DNA of 44,025 bases, taken from IMG/VR virus record IMGVR_UViG_3300047552_001348, positions 1 through 44,025 of that record; one strand, 5' to 3'. Numbering within the stretch: the first letter of the stretch is position 1; each line of letters opens with the position of its first letter. Both the position numbers and the translations under genes were made by a program. The notes under the pieces are model-generated. The model searched no databases. It saw only the letters and a list, made by a program, of their open reading frames with translations, and was not told the origin of the DNA. Shown here one piece after another: positions 1-6,347 of the stretch. The stretch comes from a virus.

Positions 1-32
1 AATTGCCAGCGCCTTATATGGGGAAGCTAGAG

Positions 33-203
33 ATGGCTCAAACATATTACTACCCATCAACGGGTTTACCTAGTTTCTACGATATGACCCATTGGATAGA
101 TGACTGCTGTGACAAACAACACCAGAAACGCGGCCTCGTATTCCTCACCAAAGAAGACGCCATTGCATGGGGCAAAGCCATGTGTCCGATTAAGCAGGAA
201 TAA
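33..203 (+). CDS. Small hypothetical phage protein, 56 aa
   Basis: The protein starts MAQTYYYPSTGL and ends PIKQE. I recognise no family. It has an aromatic N-terminus, a Cys pair (DDCCDK) in the middle, and a segment FLTKEDAIAWGKAM that reads like a short amphipathic helix. I chose the ATG at 33 because a purine-rich stretch (gggaag, agag) lies just upstream. The same frame stays open to a TTG at position 3, so the start could lie further left or outside the window. It is followed by a noncoding structured block rather than by a coupled gene, unlike the genes downstream. Confidence 0.55.
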   Translation: MAQTYYYPSTGLPSFYDMTHWIDDCCDKQHQKRGLVFLTKEDAIAWGKAMCPIKQE

Positions 204-470
204 GTAATACGTCCTCGCTCCGGCGAGGGCTATCAGGCGTGATGACTGGTCGAAATCTGTGATGCGGTGGTCGTACTCGAATCACACAAAAACGCGGAGA
301 AAGTAAGCAGTCATCACACCTGATGGTGAATGTGCAGGCTGATGCACAGGGACAAAAGTTTGACTACGCAGGGAGTAGCTACCTTGTCTTGCGTAATACC
401 GTCCTTTTTGTAAGCGGTCATAAACGGCTAAAAGGTCATGCAGGAGATCAGCGCCTGCCACCATCAACTA
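204..470 (+). ncRNA. Noncoding block with many nested helices, candidate structured RNA
   Basis: No convincing gene lies here, but many complementary segments do. CCTCGC 213-218 pairs with 223-228 around a 4-nt loop. A 16-nt arm at 233-248 pairs with 308-323 (one mismatch) and encloses TGTGAT 258-263 / ATCACA 281-286. TGATGGTG 321-328 pairs with CACCATCA 459-466, closing a branch that contains 331-336/343-348, 351-355/384-388, 398-401/415-418 and 440-444/454-458. The last helix abuts the closing helix. It does not match a tRNA (no T-loop). It sits directly upstream of the ribosome site of the gene at 489, so it could be a leader or a stand-alone RNA. Folding energy was not computed. Confidence 0.4.
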
Positions 471-488
471 TTAATAAGGAGAAATGAA

Positions 489-692
489 ATGACAGCATGG
501 ATTCTCATTATGTCTTGGGCGGTATCCGCAGGACAGACGGACGCCGCAGCATACCCAAGCACATACAGGTCATACGCCATTACTACGCAGGAATTCGACT
601 CGCTCAAAGCATGCCAATTTGCGTCAATTGAAGCCAAAAAATTGGCAAAAGGGTTGAAGATGGTTTGCGTACCCAAAGGAGAAATGAAATGA
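489..692 (+). CDS. Small hypothetical protein with signal-like N-terminus, 67 aa
   Basis: It starts MTAWILIMSWAVSAGQTDAAA, a hydrophobic run followed by small residues that resembles a cleavable signal peptide, although it lacks a basic n-region. The rest (SLKACQFASIEAKKLAKGLKMVC) has two cysteines and probably a helix between them. The second of two ATGs was chosen (489, not 484) because it is in frame. The start lies in the motif GGAGAAATGAAATGA that recurs through this operon. The stop overlaps the next start (ATGA at 689). Function is unknown. Confidence 0.6.
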   Translation: MTAWILIMSWAVSAGQTDAAAYPSTYRSYAITTQEFDSLKACQFASIEAKKLAKGLKMVCVPKGEMK

Positions 693-889
693 CAGCAGAA
701 ACAAAACACGACTGCGTAGAGCGCATCAATGAATTACTTAAAAAGCACAACACGCGATTGACATCTTTCATCACTATGGATGGCAGAGATCGAATTGCGG
801 TTACTACGGAAAAAGCGGATTCAGCCATTAAGAAAAAGCCCGTAATATTCTTCGCCACTTACTGCCCTATGTGCGGGGTGAAATTATGA
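689..889 (+). CDS. Small CPMCG-ending protein (copy 1), 66 aa
   Basis: The protein starts MTAETKHDCVERINELLKK and ends FFATYCPMCGVKL. The C-terminal CPMCG resembles one half of a zinc knuckle, with another Cys near residue 9. A clear paralogue lies at 1541-1747 with the same beginning and the same ending (FATYCPMCGVEL), so the two arose by duplication. Its start overlaps the previous stop (ATGA), and its own stop overlaps the ATG of the MSHTPGPW-type gene at 886. Function is unknown. The C-terminal Cys pair could bind metal alone or in a dimer. Confidence 0.7.
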   Translation: MTAETKHDCVERINELLKKHNTRLTSFITMDGRDRIAVTTEKADSAIKKKPVIFFATYCPMCGVKL

Positions 890-1293
890 GCCACACACCT
901 GGGCCTTGGTATATCTGGAAGGAATTAGCGATGCAGCGAGAACTTCTCTCATCAGATGAAATAACCAATAAGCTGCTATATGAAAGTCAGCATGGCGTTT
1001 ATGCCGGAAATCCGCGCGAATGCACACGAAGCCATCTCAAAGGACATACAGCACATATATGCGACATTGATACGGATTGCTATGACTTCGATGATGACGA
1101 AGAAAAGCACAAAGAGACAGCTCTTGCCAATGCACGCTTAATTGCAGCAGCACCTGAGTTGCTAGAGGCGGCAATGCTTGCTCTATCTAGATTGAACTCA
1201 TATGGCGAGTTTTTCGGAGCAGACGAACAAGATTTAGACGCCATTAAAACATTACGCGCAGCAATCACAAAAGCGACTGGAGAAATGAAATGA
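886..1293 (+). CDS. MSHTPGPW / ANARLIAAAP family phage protein, 135 aa
   Basis: It has the two hallmarks of a widespread family of unknown function in proteobacterial phages and prophages: an N-terminal MSHTPGPW and a later NARLIAAAPELLEAAMLAL block (about residues 81-103). The middle carries an acidic run (YDFDDDEEK). The gene begins at ATG 886, overlapping the CPMCG gene by four bases. It ends in ITKATGEMK, where the last codons form the ribosome site and start of the next gene. A second member lies at 1911-2204, and a five-codon vestige of a third at 1744. Confidence 0.85.
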   Translation: MSHTPGPWYIWKELAMQRELLSSDEITNKLLYESQHGVYAGNPRECTRSHLKGHTAHICDIDTDCYDFDDDEEKHKETALANARLIAAAPELLEAAMLALSRLNSYGEFFGADEQDLDAIKTLRAAITKATGEMK

Positions 1294-1544
1294 GTAACTC
1301 AATAACAGTTAACGGCATCACGTATTACAAAGAGCCTCCTTTGCTGGAAAAAGCAAAGAAAACGATTGAGTCCTATGAGTGGATTAAACATGACATTTTA
1401 AGTGGCGTTGAAAATGCTCGCGCTTTATATGATGACTATAAGCAGCAAGGTCTTTCAGCCGGAATGATTGAGGCTGAAGGGTATTTGAGAGCCTTCGTGC
1501 AAATGGAAGCCGTTATCAAAGAGTCTGAAAGAGACATGAAATGA
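1290..1544 (+). CDS. Small hypothetical helical protein, 84 aa
   Basis: The protein starts MSNSITVNGITYYKEPPLLEKAKK and is then mostly charged and helical, with aromatic positions (YEWIKHDI, GYLRAFVQMEAVI). I recognise no family. It is part of the coupled operon: its ATG overlaps the upstream stop, and it ends SERDMK through a variant of the coupling motif (gagacatgaaatga) into the second CPMCG gene. No Cys pairs, membrane segments or catalytic motifs are visible. Confidence 0.7.
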   Translation: MSNSITVNGITYYKEPPLLEKAKKTIESYEWIKHDILSGVENARALYDDYKQQGLSAGMIEAEGYLRAFVQMEAVIKESERDMK

Positions 1545-1747
1545 CAGCAGAAACAAAACACGACTGTGTAGCAAAGCTCAATGAGCTTTTAAAACCATAT
1601 AACACTAGATTGATGGACACAATTAGTCTAGGTAGCGATGACAAAGAGCGCATATTGCTGGCTACGTGCAAGGTGCATCCAAAAGCAAGGTCAAATGCAG
1701 TGCAAGTCTTCGCCACATACTGCCCTATGTGCGGGGTGGAATTATGA
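1541..1747 (+). CDS. Small CPMCG-ending protein (copy 2), 68 aa
   Basis: This is a paralogue of the protein at 689-889. The first ten residues (MTAETKHDCV) are identical, as is the block FATYCPMCGV near the end, while the centre has diverged and differs in length. The stop TGA overlaps an ATG at 1744 that begins MSHT, as in copy 1. Here, however, that downstream frame closes after five codons, so the gene pair is incomplete. The CPMCG motif again suggests a possible metal site. Function is unknown. Confidence 0.7.
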   Translation: MTAETKHDCVAKLNELLKPYNTRLMDTISLGSDDKERILLATCKVHPKARSNAVQVFATYCPMCGVEL

Positions 1748-1761
1748 GCCACACATTCTGA
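1744..1761 (+). pseudogene. Five-codon vestige of an MSHTPxPW-family gene
   Basis: ATG at 1744 overlaps the CPMCG stop exactly as at 886, and encodes M-S-H-T-F then TGA. The nucleotides match the start of the intact family members (atgagccacaca). They run straight into the operon's coupling motif (ggagaaatgaaatg at 1763-1776). The likeliest reading is a deletion that removed the body of a duplicated MSHTPxPW gene, with the junction at or near the repeated coupling motif. Confidence 0.6.
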
Positions 1762-1773
1762 CGGAGAAATGAA

Positions 1774-1914
1774 ATGACTGAATTGGATGAATTTGAGATA
1801 AATGTACTACTGGATTTTCTTGGTGCAAATTGGACTGAATTTATAAGTCATTGCGAGGAAAGAGGCTCGACTGCCGACGAGATTTACAACAAGATACGTG
1901 GAGAAATGAAATGA
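1774..1914 (+). CDS. Very small hypothetical protein, 46 aa
   Basis: It reads MTELDEFEINVLLDFLGANW and then a charged helix ending IRGEMK. The start is preceded by the standard coupling motif, and the stop overlaps the next ATG (1911). The composition, acidic and amphipathic with an aromatic-rich core (FLGANWTEF), looks like a genuine small folded or helical protein. I recognise no family. The only evidence that it is real is the conserved coupling on both sides and the tight packing. Confidence 0.6.
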   Translation: MTELDEFEINVLLDFLGANWTEFISHCEERGSTADEIYNKIRGEMK

Positions 1915-2204
1915 GCCACACACCAGCACCTTGGAAATTTGTGCCTGATTGCGAGTATGAGGTCGGATACCTTTTTGGTGCAGACGAGAAGTTTATCTGC
2001 GACTTTGTGACAGACCCATCACCAGCCAATGCACGACTAATTGCAGCAGCACCTGATTTACTGGAGGCGCTTAAATCTTTTTCTGACTACGTTCATGTCG
2101 AACAGTCTTCGACTGATGGTGCAGTTACGTACAGCACCACAACAATAAACCATTTTGCGTTTATGGCTCGTGCAGCAATCGCAAAAGCGACTGGAGAGTC
2201 TTGA
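1911..2204 (+). CDS. MSHTPxPW / ANARLIAAAP family phage protein (copy 2), 97 aa
   Basis: It begins MSHTPAPWKFVPD and contains ANARLIAAAPDLLEALKSF (about residues 39-57), the same hallmarks as the protein at 886-1293. It is shorter because the central acidic stretch is missing. The C-terminal AAIAKATGES matches the AAITKATGE end of the first copy and the AKATGG end of the unrelated gene at 2204. This suggests the 3' ends move as a recombining module. The stop TGA shares bases with the next ATG. Confidence 0.85.
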   Translation: MSHTPAPWKFVPDCEYEVGYLFGADEKFICDFVTDPSPANARLIAAAPDLLEALKSFSDYVHVEQSSTDGAVTYSTTTINHFAFMARAAIAKATGES

Positions 2205-2515
2205 TGAGAAGAATCAAGTGGACGTTCTCTCACCCTAAATTTAAAAAGCGAGCAGCGTTTAAGACATTCCTAAAAAGACATGGATTTAAAGTATCAAGAG
2301 ACTTTTATGGGAAAGGGTGCTGCATCGCCAAAAAAGGTAGCAGGCTTTTTCGGTTTCATTTTGGGACTACATGGGATGTTGATGTGTCTTGTCCGAGTGC
2401 TGACTTTGATAGGTGGGCAAACAGCACAGACGCAGTGATACCTATCGAAGAATTTACTTGGCTCATTCAAGGTAAAGGTCTAGCAGTGGTAATTGCAAAA
2501 GCGACTGGAGGATGA
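2204..2515 (+). CDS. Basic hypothetical protein, 103 aa
   Basis: The N-terminus is strongly basic (MRRIKWTFSHPKFKKRAAFKTFLKRHGFKV). It continues with GKGCCIAKKGSRLFRFHF and an acidic second half. The fold looks alpha/beta, but I recognise no family. The positive N-terminal half could bind nucleic acid, which is inference only. The final residues AVVIAKATGG are encoded by DNA nearly identical to the 3' end of the neighbouring ANARLIAAAP genes (gcaaaagcgactggag). The ATG at 2204 overlaps the upstream TGA. Confidence 0.7.
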   Translation: MRRIKWTFSHPKFKKRAAFKTFLKRHGFKVSRDFYGKGCCIAKKGSRLFRFHFGTTWDVDVSCPSADFDRWANSTDAVIPIEEFTWLIQGKGLAVVIAKATGG

Positions 2516-2769
2516 ATGTGGGGCTACCATCAATCATCGACGCAGTGGAATTCAGACGTGACCAATACATGCTTACACAGCGGCAATGGGCAAAGGTCAT
2601 TGGAATATCACAGAGCCATTACAGCGAATTTGTACACGGCAAAAGAGGGTTGACCTTATCGCAAGCCAGCAAATGCTTTGAGTACGGAGTCCCTGCAATG
2701 TGCCTTTTTCAGTGCATGGGCGACAAAGGTATCGAGGAAATCAACGAGGTTTTGAAGGAAAGTAAATGA
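2512..2769 (+). CDS. Cro/C1-type helix-turn-helix protein, 85 aa
   Basis: The sequence MLTQRQWAKVIGISQSHYSEFVHGKRGLTLSQASKCFEYGV (about residues 20-60) has the spacing of an HTH_3/XRE DNA-binding domain: helix 2 QRQWAKVIG, turn I-S, recognition helix SHYSEFVHGKRG. At 85 aa it is a bare DNA-binding domain with a short tail, like small phage regulators or antitoxin-type HTH proteins. Its operon of tiny genes ends one gene later, so it may regulate this early operon or a host gene. No operator was identified. The start overlaps the upstream stop. Confidence 0.75.
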   Translation: MNVGLPSIIDAVEFRRDQYMLTQRQWAKVIGISQSHYSEFVHGKRGLTLSQASKCFEYGVPAMCLFQCMGDKGIEEINEVLKESK

Positions 2770-2957
2770 CGCCAGCTTATGAACGATACGCCAGCAATCT
2801 ACTGCAAAAGCTGCCAAAACCAAAGCCATTTTGCAAGTTTTATAACGGACGGTTGCATATTGGCACACAAAGCCAGCACAGAACGCCTGCATGCTGCATG
2901 ATGAGAACTTTTTGGAGAATGAAGCGAAGATACAACCCAAGTGAGAAGTTTGAATAA
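2766..2957 (+). CDS. Small hypothetical protein, reading frame uncertain, 63 aa
   Basis: The ATG at 2766 overlaps the HTH stop and has a good ribosome site (gaaggaaagtaa). The product is basic and Pro/Cys-rich (LPKPKPFCKFYNG, TPACCMM). A competing frame, 2779-2901, starts MNDTPAIYCKSCQNQ and has a Cys-x2-Cys pair, which reads more like a small zinc-ribbon protein but lacks a ribosome site. Only one of the two is likely to be the main product. I cannot decide from the sequence alone. Confidence 0.45.
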   Translation: MTPAYERYASNLLQKLPKPKPFCKFYNGRLHIGTQSQHRTPACCMMRTFWRMKRRYNPSEKFE

Positions 2958-2962
2958 AATAA

Positions 2963-2991
2963 TCTACACGTAATTTTTCCTGTGTTATAAT
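2963..2991 (+). promoter_or_regulatory. Early promoter, family member 1
   Basis: TCTACA at 2963-2968, a 17-bp spacer, and TATAAT at 2986-2991 preceded by TG (extended -10). The leader that follows, gattcaacaaaacaggagttaatc, is of the class B type seen at several other members. It drives the gene at 3017. Confidence 0.8.
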
Positions 2992-3016
2992 TGATTCAAC
3001 AAAACAGGAGTTAATC

Positions 3017-3217
3017 ATGGCAGAAATCAAAATCGGAAACATCTACAAAGTAGAAATAATTGAGTCAGAGCGTGGTTGGGGTCAGAAAGTTGACGAAGTA
3101 AAATACTTCGATAGCGAAGAATCTGCCCGGCAATTCTGTCGGCAATACAATTCAAGAAACAACCAAGATGTTGCACCTGATTGGTACATGCGTGCCGACT
3201 ACGCAGGAAAGGTTTAA
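3017..3217 (+). CDS. Small conserved phage protein, 66 aa
   Basis: It reads MAEIKIGNIYKVEIIESERGWGQ, then KYFDSEESARQFCRQYNSRN, then DWYMRADYAGKV. The pattern (IYKV...ERGWG...YFDSEE.A..F...YN..N....DWYMRA) is a small alpha/beta type of phage protein that I have the impression occurs in many phages without a known role. The ribosome site caggag lies nine bases before the ATG, right behind the promoter at 2963, so it is the first gene of its transcript. Confidence 0.75.
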   Translation: MAEIKIGNIYKVEIIESERGWGQKVDEVKYFDSEESARQFCRQYNSRNNQDVAPDWYMRADYAGKV

Positions 3218-3218
3218 C

Positions 3219-3458
3219 ATGAATTCAAATGTTGATACCCGTGATAGTGGCATGGTTGACTACGAAACCATCCTGCATCAACGCGACAATCTATATCACC
3301 TGCTCAAACGAATAATTAACGAGGCAGATGATGTTCGTGGTGGTCAAGCAACAATCTACATCAAAGAATCTTTGTTAGAATCAGCATTTGATTTAGTGGA
3401 AACAATTCGGAAATACAAAACCGTTGCAAAACAGCATCATGAACATCTTCTACCTTGA
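3219..3458 (+). CDS. Small hypothetical helical protein, 79 aa
   Basis: It starts MNSNVDTRDSGMVDYETILHQRDNLYHLLKRIINEADDV and continues with a second long helix (ESLLESAFDLVETIRKYKTV). It is probably an all-helical, possibly coiled-coil protein. I recognise no family. The ATG at 3219 follows the stop of the previous gene by two bases, with caggaaagg as ribosome site. It overlaps the next gene (start 3439) by 20 bases in another frame. Confidence 0.65.
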   Translation: MNSNVDTRDSGMVDYETILHQRDNLYHLLKRIINEADDVRGGQATIYIKESLLESAFDLVETIRKYKTVAKQHHEHLLP

Positions 3459-3984
3459 CAATGATCCAGTCAAAGCGGCTCGGTATCACGTTTCTAAGCA
3501 TTGCATAAAAATGATCACAGAGTACGCACAATTACTTTCCACTGCCCATCGTGTCATTGATGGAGAGGAAAGAATTGTCATGAGTGATTCTGGTCGAAGA
3601 ACAAAGCAATGGGTTTTATTTGATCATCGTAATTCTAGGGTCTACAAGTCAACTCATGTTAATCATCCTAGCACCGTGTGGGTAAGACAATCAAAAGAAA
3701 ATTACGATTGGCTTTACTCACTTTTCGTTGCCCTGAATGAAGAATACACTTATCGTTATGGTAGAATTCACAAGTGTCGTGAACTATACGATGTTCTGAA
3801 AAATGCACCAACTAAAATTAGTCTGGCTAAATTTACTGAACCTACTCCTGCAATGCCGGGGCACTGTGTTGTGAAAAACAGTTCGGTCGAGTCTTACTGG
3901 AACTATTATCGAAAAGAAAAGCAACACATCGCATCATGGGCAGGAAAATTTGGTTCTCGTGAAATTCCGAATCAGTTTCTGTGA
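3439..3984 (+). CDS. Conserved phage protein, MNIFYLDxDPxxAARYH family, 181 aa
   Basis: It begins MNIFYLDNDPVKAARYHVSKH, followed by KMITEYAQLLSTAHRV. This block is conserved in a family found in large phages, with several His and acidic residues that look catalytic or metal-binding (H17, H21, E28, H36). The second half contains HVNHPSTVWVRQSKENYDWL and ESYWNYYRKEK. I recall members being annotated as hypothetical and sometimes as pyrimidine-dimer glycosylase-like, but the sequence alone does not establish this. The ATG at 3439 is used in preference to an upstream in-frame non-ATG start. Confidence 0.7.
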   Translation: MNIFYLDNDPVKAARYHVSKHCIKMITEYAQLLSTAHRVIDGEERIVMSDSGRRTKQWVLFDHRNSRVYKSTHVNHPSTVWVRQSKENYDWLYSLFVALNEEYTYRYGRIHKCRELYDVLKNAPTKISLAKFTEPTPAMPGHCVVKNSSVESYWNYYRKEKQHIASWAGKFGSREIPNQFL

Positions 3985-3990
3985 TACAAT
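3980..3990 (+). promoter_or_regulatory. Extended -10 promoter before nadM
   Basis: TGTGATACAAT ends at 3990 and is identical to the -10 half of the repeated promoter. The usual TCTACACATAA half is absent because this site lies inside the end of the preceding gene. It sits 30 bases before the nadM start and probably drives the NAD salvage pair. Confidence 0.55.
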
Positions 3991-4019
3991 AAATAAATCA
4001 AGACAAATTAGGAGTTAAA

Positions 4020-5012
4020 ATGTCAAAAGCAAAACTTGGTATTATTATCGGTCGTTTCCAGCCATTGCACGATGGTCATCGGAAAATGATTCAACAAGTA
4101 TCAACCTTGGTTGATCGCATCCTTATTCTGGTCGGTTCTGCTAATAGCGCCCGAACTGTCAAAAATCCTTGGACTTACTCGGAACGTAAGAACACTATAC
4201 GAAACTTCGCACATTCAATCGACATTGAAGTAGAAATCGCGCCATTGAATGATTATCTCTATTCGGATACACAGTGGATCGCAGATGTTCAGCGTACAAT
4301 CGATGAATATAATCAAGAAGGCGATGAAGTTGTTATTCTTGGGCACATGAAAGAAGGTAATGACTACCTGAACTGGTTCCCCGGTTATAAGTTTCAGGGT
4401 CTTCATCAGCAAATGAATGGTCGCTCGGCGACCGATATACGAACTGCCATGTTCATGAGTAATGACCATAATATGCCTTCATCGGTAATGGACGACTGGA
4501 AATTCTATCAGAAGGAAAAAGAACTTTTTGCTGATTATCCTTTTCCCGAGACATTGAATTTCAATTGCTCCGATGCATTGGTTCTGTGTGCAGGTCATGT
4601 TCTTCTGATTAAACGTAAATTTGCTCCCGGTGCAGGTACATGGGCGCTTCCCGGAGGATTCAAGAACCGTAACGAGACATTCTTTGATTGTGCGGTACGC
4701 GAACTATTCGAGGAAACTAATCTCCGAGTTCCTGAAAAAGTTATTCGTGGGTCAGTCGTTTCAACTAAAATGTTCGATAATCCGAAACGATCGATTGGTA
4801 TCCCTCGCAATTCATTGGTAGTTATGTTTAAAATTGAATTGGATAAAGATGGGTCATTGCCTCGCGCAAATGGATGTGATGACGCTGCCGAGACACGTTG
4901 GGTATCAGTAAAAGATGCAATCAACAACTATCCATTGTTCGATGATCACAAACACATTTTAAGTATGATGCTGAACGTCACGCCAGTTCCTGCATACGTT
5001 TCAATGGCGTAA
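4020..5012 (+). CDS. nadM: Bifunctional NMN adenylyltransferase / Nudix hydrolase
   Basis: The N-terminal half is a nucleotidyltransferase: GRFQPLHDGH at residues 11-20 is the ATP-binding motif, and the later GRSATDIRTAM (about 133-143) is the second phosphate-binding motif. It joins NMN and ATP to give NAD+. The C-terminal half holds a complete Nudix box near 210-235 (GGFKNRNETFFDCAVRELFEET, here broken only for length as G-x5-E-x7-REL-x-EE), so it probably hydrolyses ADP-ribose or a related nucleotide. The 330-aa two-domain layout is known from bacterial NadM-Nudix enzymes and from KVP40 natV. The ribosome site aggag precedes the ATG. nadV follows after 16 bases with the same leader. Confidence 0.93.
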   Translation: MSKAKLGIIIGRFQPLHDGHRKMIQQVSTLVDRILILVGSANSARTVKNPWTYSERKNTIRNFAHSIDIEVEIAPLNDYLYSDTQWIADVQRTIDEYNQEGDEVVILGHMKEGNDYLNWFPGYKFQGLHQQMNGRSATDIRTAMFMSNDHNMPSSVMDDWKFYQKEKELFADYPFPETLNFNCSDALVLCAGHVLLIKRKFAPGAGTWALPGGFKNRNETFFDCAVRELFEETNLRVPEKVIRGSVVSTKMFDNPKRSIGIPRNSLVVMFKIELDKDGSLPRANGCDDAAETRWVSVKDAINNYPLFDDHKHILSMMLNVTPVPAYVSMA

Positions 5013-5028
5013 TTTTTAGGAGTTAAAA

Positions 5029-6336
5029 ATGAACATTATTCTTGATGCCGACAGTTATAAAAATAGTCACTTCGCGATGTATCCCGAGGGAACCAATGCA
5101 ATGTCTTCTTACGTACAGGCGCGTAAAAAGAACGAACAGATTGTGCCATTTGGGTTACAGGGATGGATTAAAGAAAACTTACTGAAGCCTATTACGAAAC
5201 AAGACATTGACGAGGCAGAGACTATTCTTGTTTCTCATGGACTGTCATTCAATCGCGCAATGTGGGAGAAAGTTCTTACTGTCTATGGTGGTTATCTTCC
5301 TGTCACTATTTTTGCTGTTCCTGAAGGCAAGGTAGTTGATTCATCGAACCCATTGGTAACAGTTGAATGCTATGATGCCGATTGTTTCTCGATTGCTTCA
5401 TTCATTGAAACATCGATGCAACGGGCTATCTGGTATCCAACCACTATTGCTAGTCAAGACCTATACAGCTACAATCAGATTCAAGCTGTTTATAAGCGAG
5501 ATTCAGATGCGACAGACATGATTCCTTTCTCTTTGCACAGCTTCGGTAGTCGCGGGGTCAGTAGTCGTCAAACCGCCGAAGTAGGTGGCGCTGCTCACTT
5601 GATCTATTTCAAAGGAACTGACGATGTGGTTGCGTTGAAGTACCTTCGTGATAACTACAATGCCGATATGCCGGGTTATAGCGTTCTTGCTAGTGAACAC
5701 AGTGTCCAGTGTTCTTATGGCAAAGAAGGTCAGCGAGAGTATCTGAAGCGAATGATTAGTTTACTTCGTCCCGGAAACATTGTTTCGGCGGTCATGGATG
5801 GATATGACATTTATCGTGAGGTAGACGTGTTGTGTGAGCCAGAATTTGTTGAAGCTATCAAGAACTCTGGTGGTAAGTTTGTGGTTCGTCCTGATAGTGG
5901 CGATCCATTTGTTGTGCTGCCAAGGATTCTGGAGAAACTGAAACTGGCATTCGGATTTACTGTTAATAGCAAAGGTAAAATTGTTATCAACAATGTCGGG
6001 GTTCTTCAGGGTGATGGAATCAATCGAACCACGATGCCTATGCTGTTGAGAGCAATCTCTGCATACAATTATGCTCCCGAGAATGTGATTTATGGCTCAG
6101 GCGGTGGGTTGCTTCAGAACGTCAATCGAGATACTTATTCTTTTGCTCAGAAGACTTCTGCTATTCGTGTTGGTGATACGTGGATCGATACTGTTAAAGA
6201 CCCTATCACAGACTCAGGTAAAAAATCTGTTGGTGGTCGTCAGATCACTTCATTGATGCGTAAGGTCTACGATAACGGCGATTTATTGGTCAATGAATCG
6301 TTCTCAACTATCGTTGAACGCGCAAATAAATTTTGA
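5029..6336 (+). CDS. nadV: Nicotinamide phosphoribosyltransferase
   Basis: It makes NMN from nicotinamide and PRPP, the step before NadM. Family motifs are present. ASEHSVQCSYG carries the active-site His (about residue 224), RPDSGDP (about 287-293) carries the catalytic Arg and Asp, and GVLQGDGIN and GSGGGLLQNVNRDT form the phosphate-binding end of the barrel. At 435 aa it is somewhat shorter than the roughly 460-490 of cellular enzymes. The start follows aggagttaaaa. Together with nadM it forms a complete two-step nicotinamide-to-NAD+ route, equivalent to the NARP2 anti-defence pair described in phages. Whether it counters NAD-depleting immunity here is inference. Confidence 0.93.
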   Translation: MNIILDADSYKNSHFAMYPEGTNAMSSYVQARKKNEQIVPFGLQGWIKENLLKPITKQDIDEAETILVSHGLSFNRAMWEKVLTVYGGYLPVTIFAVPEGKVVDSSNPLVTVECYDADCFSIASFIETSMQRAIWYPTTIASQDLYSYNQIQAVYKRDSDATDMIPFSLHSFGSRGVSSRQTAEVGGAAHLIYFKGTDDVVALKYLRDNYNADMPGYSVLASEHSVQCSYGKEGQREYLKRMISLLRPGNIVSAVMDGYDIYREVDVLCEPEFVEAIKNSGGKFVVRPDSGDPFVVLPRILEKLKLAFGFTVNSKGKIVINNVGVLQGDGINRTTMPMLLRAISAYNYAPENVIYGSGGGLLQNVNRDTYSFAQKTSAIRVGDTWIDTVKDPITDSGKKSVGGRQITSLMRKVYDNGDLLVNESFSTIVERANKF

Positions 6337-6347
6337 AAGGAAATAAA

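Noticed and set aside
204-470. A tRNA gene in the structured block or elsewhere in the window.
   Set aside because: No segment has a cloverleaf with a GTTCGANNC T-loop and a 7-bp acceptor stem.
689-2204. CRISPR array suggested by regularly spaced short repeats.
   Set aside because: The repeats are coupling motifs and paralogous coding blocks at irregular spacing, and there are no cas genes. TnpB is not Cas12.
2512-2769. Lysogeny repressor of a temperate phage.
   Set aside because: It is a bare small HTH with no divergent promoter pair, integrase or operator array in the window.
2656-3042. Minus-strand open frame of 128 codons across the HTH gene and promoter 2963.
   Set aside because: It covers a well-supported HTH gene and a promoter; its composition is typical of a shadow frame.
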